A DNA stretch of 64,000 bases, taken from Ichthyophis bannanicus. Taxonomy: Eukaryota; Chordata; Amphibia; Gymnophiona; Ichthyophiidae. The notes below the pieces were generated by a model that worked only from the letters and a program-made list of their open reading frames with translations, was not told the DNA's origin and ran no database searches. The position numbers were made by a program, and so were the translations under genes. The stretch is taken from positions 583,937,574-584,001,573 of the forward strand of contig CM066036.1 of the NCBI GenBank assembly GCA_033557465.1. The letters are read 5' to 3'. Numbering within the stretch: position 1 is the stretch's first letter; every line of letters starts with the position of its first letter. Below are positions 52,336 to 62,775 of this stretch, in pieces.

Positions 52336-53143
52336 TTATGTCTTAGGGATAGACAATTAAACTCACTCAGGGCCTAGTAGCAGCAAAGTACTTTAGTTTA
52401 AATTTAAAACACAGAAGAGAGCTTTCTGGTTAAATTTAGAACGCAGCAGAGAACCTCTAGGCTCTGCTAGGCTCTGACATACTAAGTCAGAGCCTAGCAG
52501 CAGCAAAGAGCTTTAATTAAATCAAATCAGAATATAACTTAGCATAAAAGGCAAAACAGGGTCAGTATTCTTTGAACACTAAATAAATTCTTCTAGAGAC
52601 CTTTACAAAGAGGCCTTCTACGTAGGGGAAAAGAGACCTGTGAAACTTTTTAAATAAGTGTTAAAGCCAGGTGGCAAATCAAAAGGACATTTTGAAAGAC
52701 TCCTTCCATCCAAGCAAGGACTGTTAATCACCCAGGAAGTTGGTCACAGCTTACCTTAGAAGAACAGGACAGGGTACTGTGTAGCAGCCCTCTTTTAATA
52801 AGTCTTATTTCCCTCCCTCCCTCCCCAACACCCACCCACCCCTGGGATAATCGTAGCTTTATAGGTAGGTACACATCTTAAAAGAAAGGAGCAGCTCTCA
52901 GGTGCAGCTCTTTATCCAAATCAGTCATACATTAAGGATCTGTGATTAATTAAGCTTCAGGTGAACAAGGTATATTAAACATATTAGGTACACTTTTATT
53001 AGTATAATGGCGTTCTTACTTTTATTAGTATAATGGGTTCTTACTAAAGAACTTAAAGATCTAAACACAAGCTTAAAACTAAGATACAGACAGCAGTCCA
53101 ACAGCGAGATGGGGGCTTTCCAGTCTTTTGCATTGAGTGTCAT

Positions 53144-54010
53144 ATGTATGATTTTCTCCCAGCTGGTGAGAAGTCCTACATGTGCACTAGGTGCAAGGAG
53201 CTCTTTGCTCTCAGGGAACGAGTCTGTTCTCTAGAGGCTAGAGTAGCAGACTTGGAAGACATAAGAAAGACAGAGAGGTACATAGACGAGACCTACAGAG
53301 AAATAGCCCTGAAGTCCCACCTCCAGTCTGGCAGCATCCCTGTTGCAATGAAGGAGAGAGAGAGAGGTCACGTGACAGGAGAGCATCACCCTGGTGTGGC
53401 AGGAAGTGATCCTGTAACTAGGACCTGTCCTCCTGGTGATGTAAAACCCTCTCACACTGAGGAAGTTTCTCCAGGGCCATGTGCCCATGAGGGAAGCGTT
53501 AGGACAGCCATTATAGATGGTGAATTGATCATTAGGCATGTAGATAGCTGGGTGGCTGGTGGACGTGAGGATCGCCTGGTAACATGCCTGCCTGGTGCGA
53601 AGGTAGCGGACCTCACACGCCACCTAGATAAGGTCTTAGACAGTACTGGGGAGGAGTCTGCTGTCTTGGTACATGTCGGTACCAATGACACAGGAAAATG
53701 TGGTAGGGAGGTTCTGGAGGCTAAATTTAGGCTTTTAGTTAGGAAGTTGAAATCCAGATCTTCCAGGGTAGCTTTCTCCGAAATGCTTCCCGTTCCATGC
53801 GCAGGACCCAAAAGGCAGGCAGAGCTCCGGAGTTTCAATGTGTGGATGAGACAATGGTGCAAGGATGAGGGTTTTGGATTTGTTAGGAACTGGGGAACAT
53901 TCTAGGGAAAGGAGAGGCTCTTCCGAAGGGATGGGCTTCACCTAAAACTGGGATGGAACCAGGCTGCTGTCATTAACCTTTAAAAAGGAGATAGAGCAGC
54001 TTTTAAACTA
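53144..54010 (+). pseudogene. LINE B ORF1 (coiled coil plus esterase-like)
   Basis: The ATG at 53144 starts MYDFLPAGEKSYMCTRCKEL, then coiled-coil-like SLEARVADLEDIRK. The esterase-like part has GELIIRHVD in place of the GDS block, HVGTNDTGKCG and, after a TAG near 53903 (Trp in LINE A), a frameshifted DGLHL. The first 253 codons are open, better than LINE A. The loss of the nucleophile motif means the esterase could not work. Confidence 0.8.
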
Positions 54011-54046
54011 GATAATAGGGGAAAGCCGACAGTCACCCAAGAGCGC

Positions 54047-54370
54047 ATGGTTTGGAACAATGTATCCTTGAAGGATACTACCAAAGGCAGTGAGGTTCCA
54101 AAAAAGAGCAAAGTAGCCCAAATGCTCTTGAGTATGGAGCAGACAGAGCTTAAAGATTCCAAATTACTCATGCCTACCAATAACCAGATTAATATGAATA
54201 AAATACAGTCTCTAAAATGCTTGTATGCAAATGCTAGATGTCTAAAGAATAAGTTGGGAGAGTTAGAATATATAGCACTAAATGAGAGGTTAGATATGAT
54301 TGGAATCTCAGAGACATGGTGGAAGGAGGACAATCAGTGGGACACTGATACCTGGGTACAAACTATATCG
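54047..54370 (+). pseudogene. LINE B ORF2, endonuclease start
   Basis: It encodes KIQSLKCLYANARCLKNKLG, LNERLDMIGISETWWKEDNQ and DTDTWVQ, matching LINE A residue by residue with few changes. It breaks at 54370/54371, where E9 sequence begins. Confidence 0.83.
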
Positions 54371-54475
54371 GCATAGGTTTGTCTAGTTGACTGCCTTCTT
54401 GAGGCCAGCAAAACTTCTTCTACGTTTTTTGGAAGGAGGATTGGTGCGAGAACTACCCTTTCAGCAGCCATGCAA

Positions 54476-55890
54476 TTAGGTTGCGGGAGCTGAGGTTGGG
54501 TGCAGGAGAGTGCCCCTCTCTTGAGACAGGAGGTTCGGAGAGGACCCCAGGAGGATTGGGGTCTCCACCGCTAGTTGAAGTAGAAGCGGAAACCAGGGTT
54601 GCCTTGGCCATCTTGGGGCTACCAGGATGACCAAGGCTTTGTCTCGGAGAATCTTGAATAGAGTTTTGGCCACCAGAGGCATCAGAGGAAACGCATACAG
54701 GAGGCCCACAGACCATAAGATGAGAAAGGCATCGGCAGCCACCCTGTTTGGATGTGGATGACTAGAGCAAAACCGGGACAACTGGTGATTGTGTGGGCTC
54801 GCAAACAAATCCAGTGTTGGCTGTCCCCAGGTCTGAAAAAGCCACTGGGCCACACTTGTGTCCAGCTGCCATTCGTGGGGCTGCAGAATCCTGCATAGTC
54901 CGTTGGCTAAGTAATTTTCCTGGCCTGGTAGATAAACTGCTTTCAGATGCATGCCATGCCGGACTGCAAAGGAGCACAGGTCCAGGGTTTCCTGACACAG
55001 CAGGCAGAACCCCGTGCCTCCCTGCTTGTTGACATAGAACATTGCTACTTGGTTGTCTGTTTGCACCAAGACAGGCTGATGAACCAAAGTTTGACAGAAG
55101 GCTTGTAGAGCCAGGCGAATTGCACGAAGTTCCAAGAAATTGATTTGTTGCGTGCTCTCGTTTGGAGACCACATGCCCTGAGTGCAAAATCCCTGGCAAT
55201 GGGCTCCCCAGCCCAGCAAGGATGCATCCATGGTTAGGATTCTCATGTGTTGAGGAGCCTGGAAGGTCACTCCCGCTTCCAAGAGGAAGGCGGCCACCAC
55301 CGCCAGGCACTCTGTGAATACCCTGGGAGCGGAGGCCAGGCCGAAGGGAAGCACTCAATACTGATAGTTGTTTTCCCCCACCACAAAGCGTAGATATTGT
55401 CTGTGGTCTGGATGAATTAGGATGTGTGTAAACGCATCCTTTAGGTCTAAGGCGCATAGACAGTCTCCCTGGCGGAGGTAAGGCAGCAATATTCCAAGTG
55501 AAAGCATCTTGAACTTCTCCCTCACCAGGAATTTGTTTAAGGTGCACAGGTCGAGGATGGGTCTGAGGCCTCCTGTCCTTTTTGGCACCAGAAAGTACCT
55601 GGAATAAAAGTCCTTGCCCTGTAGGTGGTGGGGCACCAGTTCTACCACCTGATTCTCGAGAAGACCTGCTAATTCCTTCAGAAGAAAGTCCTGGTGAAGG
55701 GGAGACCTGAGAAGCTGCTCTGGAAAGTAAGGAGGAGGCACCTGGGTTAAATGGAGCAGATAGCCTTGATGGACTATCTGTAGGACCCAGGCATCTGTGG
55801 TGATAGCTGGCCACCTGTGGGCATACAGGGCAAGCCTTCCTCCTGTGCATTGCCTGTCTCCTGTGGTGAGAGGGGCTATGCTTTGAGAGT
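54476..55890 (-). pseudogene. RT-RNase H-MT-like polyprotein (E9), active site deleted
   Basis: RT N-terminal half: HHLQGKDFYSRYFLVPKRTG, LDLKDAFTHILIHPDHRQYL, then LPFGLASAPRVFTECLAVV. The frame then jumps to ILTMDASLLGWGAHC: about 120 residues with the YLDD motif and thumb are missing. RNase H (TDNQVAMFYVNKQGG, NYLANGLCR) and the MT-like part (DLFASPHNHQLSRFCS, YAFPLMPLVAKTL, ILVAPRWPRQPW) follow to a stop at 54476. One frameshift lies near 55355. Confidence 0.83.
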
Positions 55891-55900
55891 CAAAAGCCAC

Positions 55901-57640
55901 TCACAGGCTGAGCCGGTGCCTGGGGTTTGGGGGCTTTCTGTGTATGCGGGCCATGCCCTTGTCCCTTGGCCTGCTGCCCCTGTTGGGTAGCCGGGGAGGC
56001 CTGAAATGGGGGGTAGCTTTGGTAAGCAGCACCCTTCCTCCAGAAAAAGGGCTTCTTACCCGAGCCCTTCTTTTAGAAGGGGCAGAGGTCTTCTTGGAGA
56101 GCCGTGTCCTGGTCATGTACTCGGTCTCGAGCTCAGCAGGGTTTTCTTTCATGGGTTTGCCAAAGATGTTCTCTCACCAGCATGGGACATCGATCAAATT
56201 GTCCTCAACCAATTGCTCGAGGTCTGACGACTGTAGCCATGCCTGGCCGGGCCGATGCCTTCGAACCCGTCATAGGCAGCTCGAGTCATGAACTTCGAAC
56301 ACTCACTGACACCAGTGGACAGGCTCTTGAAGTGCTGCAAAGATCCCTCGGAGAGACCAGCTGAGAACCCGGTGATTTCCTTCGCCAGGTCTTGCAGGTA
56401 CATGCCCAAGGAAAGCTGGTATGCTTGGATCCGACATATCAGCATAGAACCCTGGTAGCACTTCCTGCCGAGGGCATCCAAGTTGCGGGCCTCCCTACCA
56501 GGAGGCACCAAGGAGTGCATCTTCTGGCTCGAGCCGGCGCATGGCCAATTCCATAACCATGGAGTTGTGCGGCAGTTGTGCTTTTTGGAACCCAGGACTC
56601 TTGCGGACTCGATACATTGAGTCGGTCCGCCTGCTTATCACCGGCACTGATGCCGGTGTCTCCCACATGCGGAGCATCAGTCATTCCAGGATCGGAGGCA
56701 CGAGGGAGAGTCATACAGGAGGATCTCGAGCTCTTCAGCTCGAGGATCCTCCTCAGGGAATGCCAAAGCCTTTGACATGTCCCTGACGAAGTCCAAGAAC
56801 CTAGTGTCCTCCGGGGGGAGGGGGGCCCTTCTCCGAGGTTTGGACGCCGGGGAATCGGACAGAACATCCCTGTGCCGGCAGGTGTCCGGGGACTCTTCTT
56901 CCTCAGTCTCCCAGCCCGATGCCTCTGAAAAGGAATCGAGTGGCTCCGGCCTCAAGGGCTTCAGCTTCGACCGCCCCGACGCTGGTGGAACTGGCGGGAG
57001 GTCAAGAGAGACCTCAGCCGAGGATCAACTCGGATGTCGGTGGCCCGGTAGTAGGGGCGGAAGGACCGCTAAGACTGGCTATCAGCACCCGCTGCTAGTC
57101 CATGAAGGCAGTCATACTGCGCTCCAAGGCCACCATTCTGAGACCAATCTCAGAAGGCTCTGCAGCCACCGGGTCGGGTCCTGACACCATCAGGCACGAT
57201 GCCGATTCTCCCGCAGGAGAGTCCTCAACAAGGACAGGTGTTACAAGCCTCAGCTGCTCCGTATCCCATTGAGGAAGCTTTGATGGACGCTCCATCTCCG
57301 AGAATCCGGGTCTGCGCTCGGGGCTCCGCGACCGGTCCCGGGAGGAACCAGGCCGTTCAGAGCCATCCAACAACGCCGCCTTCAAGGATTTTTTCTTCCT
57401 TTGATGTTCCCACGTGGGAGACCCCCCTCTCCGAGGAACCTCTATAATGCTCTGGCTCATAGTGTTCCTGAGATGTAGAGGCCTCAGACGAGGTACGGAC
57501 TCAGCAAAAATCCTATCATGCTGCTGCTGGTGGCTTCTCAGGGCCTTCGAGGACATTTTCCTACACGGGCCACAGCAGTCATGTGTATCGGTGAGGGACA
57601 TTAATTTTGTACACCGATCACATTTCTTAAACCCGCTGGC
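55901..57640 (-). pseudogene. DIRS gag (E9), frameshifted
   Basis: The N-terminus has SGFKKCDRCTKLMSLTDTHD and then CCGPC: about 15 residues including the second CxxC are deleted, so the zinc-binding motif is incomplete. The linker (57095-57600) and the core (RKSPGFQKAQLPHNSMVME, RNLDALGRKCYQGSMLICRI) are in different frames. The basic C-terminal part (TRTRLSKKTSAPSKRRARVR) lies at 55901-56152. Confidence 0.78.
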
Positions 57641-58047
57641 AGTCAAGGGCCCCTGCGAGGTCAAAGACCCAGGCTGCCAGTGAAAAAGAAAAAGAGCGCG
57701 AACGCTAGTCATGAAGGACAAAAAATGAAAAAACCCAAACTGAAATCGATACCGGTGTACTGAGCCGAAGGCACGAAGGGAACCGGTGTCGAACCGGAAG
57801 AAAAAGATTAAACATTTATGTATTTTAAACACTTTTTTTGCGGTGACAACTGGACTATGTCTGAAGGGCTCCAGGGAAAAAAGGAGACTGAGCAAGATGG
57901 CACCCTTGGGGGGGAAGGGGACCGCGCATGCGTGATGCAATTCCCAAAGGCTTTCTTAGAGAGCTGGGGATTTGCTCCACATGAGGGCTCCGTCAGCGCA
58001 AAAGTCACCCATATGTGAGGACTGACTACTTGCTTGTTCCCGGAGAA

Positions 58048-58802
58048 AAACCCAAACTACAGTTACACAATGCAAGGTTCCACATTAGGAAATATCACTC
58101 AGGAAAAGGTTTTAGGTGTCTTTGTGAATAATATGTTGAAACTCTCCGCCCAGTTTGCCCCGGTGGCCAAGAAAGCAAATAGAATGTGGGTTATCATAAG
58201 GAAAGGAATGAAGAATAAAACCAAGGATTTTCTAATTGCTCTGTATTGTTTTATGGTGTGATTACACCTTCAATACTGTGTGCAATTCTAGTTGCCATAT
58301 CTTAAAAAGGATATGGAGGAATTAGAAAAGGTACAGAGAAGAGCCACGAAACTGGTAAAGGGGACGGAAGAATACCCCTATGAGGAAAGGCTCAAAAAGG
58401 TTAGGGGTTTTCAACTTGGAAAACAGGCGGCTGAGGAGAGACATGATAGAGGTCTATAAATTAATGAATGGAATGGAACGGGTAAATGTAAACCAGTTGT
58501 TTATACCATCAAAAAGTAGAAAGACTAGGGGACACACAATGAAGCTACATTGTAACCCATTTAAAACTAATAAGAGAAAATATTTTTTCATTCAATGCGT
58601 AATCAAACTCTGGAATTCGTTAACAGAGGATGTAGTAAAAGTGTTAGTGTAGCTGGGTTTAAAAAAGGTTTAGATAAGTTCCTGGAGGAAAGGTATATAA
58701 TGATGGGAATAGTACAGAATGATGGGATTTTAATGCATTTTTCATTATTATTTATGATAATGAATATAATATATGGTGGTTTTTGGCATAAGTATTGCAG
58801 TA
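58048..58802 (+). pseudogene. LINE B ORF2 C-terminus
   Basis: It encodes NYSYTMQGSTLGNITQEKVL, KANRMWVIIRKGMKNKTKDF, then, after stops and frameshifts, [36 protein letters not shown] and RKYFFIQCVIKLWNSLTEDV. From about 58700 it loses similarity to LINE A. E10 is inserted at about 58803. Confidence 0.78.
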
Positions 58803-59025
58803 AGCATAGTTACTCACCTGTAACAGATGTTCTCCAGGGACAGCAGGAATCAGTCCTCACATATGGGTGACGTCAGCGCCGACGGAGCCCTCGTGCAGAG
58901 CAATTCCCCAGCTTTCAAAGAAAGCCTTTGGGATTGCATCACGCATGCGCGGTCCCCTTGCCGCCCAAGGGTGCCATCTTGCTCAGTCAAATGACATAGC
59001 TAAAGAGACGGCAAAATGAACAAAA
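58803..59025 (-). mobile_element. E10: family-B DIRS, left terminal repeat only
   Basis: AGCATAGTTACTCACCTGTA starts a left end identical in design to E4 (GTGACGTCAGCGCCGACGGA), but it stops at 59025 where E11 begins. Its remainder should lie beyond base 64000. Confidence 0.75.
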
Positions 59026-59460
59026 AGCGTAGTTACGCTCATCTGTAACAGGTGTTCTCCAGGAGCAGCAGGAATCAGTCCTCACACATGGGTGACATCG
59101 ACGCCGCCGGAGCCCCCGTGCGGAGCATTTCCCCAGCTTTCACAGAAAGCCTTTGGGAATGCAGCGCGCATGCGCGGTCCCCTTCCCGCCCAAGGGTGCC
59201 ATCTTGCTCAGTCTGATGACATAGCTAAGAGAGCAAAAAAAGCAGAAATAAATCATATGACTGCAACTCCAAGAAGATGAGGGAGGGTTGTGAGGACTGA
59301 TTCCTGCTGCTCCTGGAGAACACCTGTTACAGGTGAGTAACTACGCTTTCTCCAGGACCAAGCAGGAAGTCAGTCCTCACATATGGGACTCCCTAGCTTA
59401 GGGCTACCAGAGGCCCCAAACTGAAAAATGAGCTTCTTCTAGAGTCTCAGCATGCAAGAA
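59026..59460 (-). mobile_element. E11: family-B DIRS, left repeat and ICR
   Basis: It begins AGCGTAGTTACGCTCATCTG. The ICR is at about 59290-59390 (GTGAGGACTGATTCCTGCTG, then GTAACTACGCTTTCTCCAGG). It stops at 59460 (GCAAGAA), where E12 begins. No coding region of E11 is inside the window. Confidence 0.78.
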
Positions 59461-59922
59461 AGGGTAGTTACTCACCTGTAACAGATGTTCTCCAGGAGCA
59501 GCAGGAATCAGTCCTCACAACCCTCCCTCATCTTCTTGGAGTTGCAGTCATATGATTTATGGAGCCCCTGCGGAGCATTTCCCCAGCTTTCTATGAAAGC
59601 CTTTGGGAATGCAGGCACGCATGCGCGGTTCCCTTCCCGCCTAAAGGTGCCATCTTGCTCAGTCAAATGACATAGCTAAAAACAGCACACAAAAATGTAA
59701 AAATAAACTATGTACAACTACAACTGTTACAGGTGAGTAACTACTCTTTCTCCAGGACCAAGCAGGAAGTCAGTCCTCACATATGGGTGACTCCCAAGCT
59801 CTGGGCTACCAAGGAACCCAGGCTGAACAAGAGAACTCCCTCTAGTCCCAGCATCAAAGAAAGGCTTTTCACTGAAAAACCTCCACCGGTAGCCCAACGG
59901 AGGGCTGGAGGGCAGGAGTTGC

Positions 59923-60960
59923 CTAAACCTCAAAGAGATTGCGGAGTACTGCCTGGCCAAAAGCACCGTCCCTACGGGACTCCCTCTCCAGACAGTAATG
60001 GGCCGCAAACGTCTGGCTTGAGGACCAAGTTGCAGCCCTGCAGATGTCTACCAACGGTACAGAGCGGAGGTGAGCCACTGAGGCAGCCATTGCCCTGACA
60101 CGATGGGCCGTGACCCGATCCTGCAAAGGAAGGTCAGCCGCCTTGTAAGCCCAGGTGATACAGTCAGCCACCCAGATGGACAAGGTACGCTTGGACACAG
60201 CTACGCCCAAATTATTAAGGTCAAAAGATATGAAGAGCTGAGTAGCCCTTCTATGCCCTTGCGTACGGTCAAGGTAGAAGGATAAGTCCCTCCTACAGTC
60301 CAGGGTATGCATGAGGCCTAGGGAAGAATGTTGGAAGAACCACCTCTTGGTTAAGGTGGAAGGAGGAGACAACTTTTGGGAGGAACTTTGGATGAGTCCT
60401 AAGGACTACCCTGTTCCTATAGAAGCGGGTGAAAGGCCTGTCACAGACCAGGGCCTGAAGCTCACTCACTCGCCTGGCCGAAGTTAGGGCTATCAAGAAG
60501 AGTGTCTTCCAAGACAGGAAGCGTAGGGGGCAAGTAGCCATCGGCTCAAAAGGTGGGCGAGTCAGTTGCTGCAAGACCACATTCAACTCCCACTCAGGAG
60601 CAGGAGGACGGATTGGAGGCTTGAGCAGGAGCAAGCCTCTGAGAAACCGGGACACCAAGGGGTGAACCGACAGAGAATGTCCTTCCACCAGAGAGTGGTG
60701 AGCTGCTAGAGCTGAGAGGTAGACCCGAACAGAATTGGACTTAAGTCCCTGATTTGATAAGTGCAGTAAGTACTGAAGCACTATTGGTACAGTACAGGAG
60801 AAAGGATCTTCTGTACGTAGCTGACACCAGACAGAAAACCTTTTCCATTTCAGAGCATCCTCCTCAACTTCCTGAGGTAGGCCCCAGGGAGCCAAAACTA
60901 GCCTTGCAGACTCCAGGGCAACAAATTGAGAGTTTTGAGATTGGGGTGCAGAAGGGAACC
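59923..60960 (-). pseudogene. Tyrosine recombinase (E12), frameshifted
   Basis: Core-binding: DALKWKRFSVWCQLRTEDPF and VLQYLLHLSNQGLKSNSVRV. Box I: SARRVSELQALVCDRPFTRF. FLPKVVSSFHLNQEVVLPTF ends near 60293 with a frameshift. The second part (60372-59923) has LGVAVSKRTLSIWVADCITW, AHRVRAMAASVA, ATWSSSQTF and the Tyr in AHYCLERESRRD, ending AVLRNLFEV. All catalytic residues are present. The usual RRPSTRKSY segment is deleted (GLPQEVEEDALKWKRF). Confidence 0.84.
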
Positions 60961-62768
60961 CTGATCCTGAGAGAGAAGGTCGGGTTGCAACCCCAGAGGC
61001 AGTGGGGGATCCACTGCCAGCTGAAGCAGAAACCAAGGCTGTCTTGGCAACCTGGGAGCCACCACCAGGACCGAGGCCTTGTCCTGCAGAATTTTGAAGA
61101 GAGTTCGTGCCACCAAGGGCGTGGGAGGAAACGCATACAGGAGGCCCTATTCGCAGAGGATGCGGTTGTTTGGAGCAGAACTTTGGCAGCTGTTTGTTCA
61201 GTGCACTGGCAAACAGATCTATGGATGGAAGTCCACATTTCAGGAAAATCTTCTGAACCACCAAAGGATGGAGCTGCCACTCGTGGGGCTGCAGAATCCT
61301 GCTCAACCTGTCGGCCAGGTAGTTTTCCTGGCCAGGGAGATACACAGCCTTGAGGAGCATGTTGTGCCTGAGAGCAAACAAGCAAAGGTCCTGTGCTTCC
61401 TGACAAAGGAGCCTGGACCCAGTTCCGCCCTACTTGTTCACATAAAACATGGCTAACTGGTTGTCTGTTTGAACTAGGACAGACTGATGAGCCAGGGTTG
61501 GAGAGAAAGTCTTGAGGGCTAACAGAATAGCCCTGAGTTCCAGTACATTGATTTGCTGTGCGACCTCCCAGGGGGACTACAGGCCCTGGGTGCACTTGCC
61601 TAGACAATGAGCCCCCCAGCCCTGCAGGGAGGCATCCGTGGTCAACACCACTGTGAACCCAGGAATCTGAAAAGGCACCCCTTGCAGTAGATTGGGTAGG
61701 TGCAGCCACCAGCGGAGGGAGTTCAGAAATTGTCTGGACACCCTTATCCTGTCTCTGAGGCTGCCTGTGGCCTGTGACCACTGAGTCTGAAGGCACCACT
61801 GTGCAGGCCTCATATGGAGCCTGGCATTGGGGGTCACATGTATTGTCGAAGCCATGTGGCCAAGAAGCTTCAGGCAGAGTCTGGCGGAGACCAGTGACCT
61901 GCTGAGAAACTGGTTTCCTAAGTTTATCAGTCTTTGGGCTCTGTCTTCTGGCAAGAACGCCTTTGCCAACAGAGTGTCCAACCTTGCTCCTATGAACTCC
62001 AAGTTCTGGGAGGGGAGCAAAGTGAACTTTGCGAAGTTTATTACAAACCCCAAGTTTTGAAGAAGAGCAATAGTTCGGAGGGTGGCTTGTCTGCCCTCCT
62101 GGCACGTCTGACCCCTGATGAGCCAGTCGTCCAGATAGGGGAAGACAAAGATTCCCTGATTTCTCAGGTAGGTCGCCACCACCGCCAGACATTTGGAAAA
62201 GACCCTGGGAGCGGAGATGAGGCCAAAAGGCAGTACTCTGTACTGATAATGGTTTCCTCCCACAATGAACCTGAGGTACTTTCTGTGGTCTGGATGAATG
62301 AGGATGTGAGTGTACGCATCCTTTAGATCTAAGGAGCATAGCCAATCTCCCTGCTGGAGGTAGGGCAGAAGTGTTCCAAGAGTAAGCATCTTGAACTTTT
62401 CCTTCTCTAGAAATTTGTTGAGATTTCTGAGGCCTAGAATGGGCCGAAGGCCACCGGTTCTTTTGGGTACAAGGAAATACCTGGAGTAGAACCCTTGACC
62501 CCATAGGTGGGGAGGCACAGGCTCCACAGCCGTCCACCAACAGACCTTGGAGCTCCTGAAGGAGAAGATCTGTGTGCAGGGGAGGCCTTGGAGGCTCTCC
62601 TGGAAAGTATGGAGGAGGGAGCTGTTGGAAGTGTAGCAGATAGCCCTTGTGGACTATGCTTAGCACCCAACTGTCTCCAGTGATGAGTGGCCACTTGTGG
62701 GCAAACAGGGCGAGGCGACCTCCTGTGCAGGGTTGGGAGAGAAGGGACGGAGAGGCTCTGCCTAAGGA
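60864..62768 (-). pseudogene. RT-RNase H-MT-like polyprotein (E12), frameshifted
   Basis: The +1 phase starts at the gag stop (GVFDSLGRASPS). RT: LDLKDAYTHILIHPDHRKYL, LPFGLISAPRVFSKCL and YLDD at 62126-62137, open as one frame from 62527 to 61577. RNase H: TDASLQGWGAHC, after a stop TDNQLAMFY-type and NYLADRLSR. MT-like: DLFASALNKQLPKFCSKQ, then frameshifted LVVAPRLPRQPW. A small insertion near 62528 (VDGCGACASPP) breaks the N-terminal part. Confidence 0.83.
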
Positions 62769-62775
62769 GTCAAAA
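62769..62775 (-). promoter_or_regulatory. Putative +1 frameshift site at gag stop (E12)
   Basis: GGT-TTT-TGA-C in the gag phase, with GAC-TCC-TTA as the pol continuation. Identical heptamer to E4. Confidence 0.55.

Larger units (their letters stand above)
54371..58047 (-). mobile_element. E9: family-B DIRS lacking YR and left end
   Basis: The right end is typical (CACCCATATGTGAGGACTGA...CGGAGAA at 58047). The left end, ICR and entire YR are missing: sequence starts near the point that corresponds to about 26260 in E4. Gag and pol remnants lie on the minus strand. The right junction is beside AACCCAAACTACAG of the LINE, only a few bases from the place E5 chose in LINE A. Confidence 0.83.
52336..58802 (+). 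mobile_element. LINE B: second CR1-like copy, interrupted by E9
   Basis: The 5' UTR begins right after the 3' end of LINE A and is closely similar to that of LINE A. Segments: 52336-54370 (5' UTR, ORF1, endonuclease start) and 58048-58802 (C-terminal ORF2). The rest of the endonuclease and all of the RT core are missing, together with the left half of E9, which implies one deletion across the LINE-E9 junction. That both segments are one copy is inference from order and strand. Confidence 0.75.
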
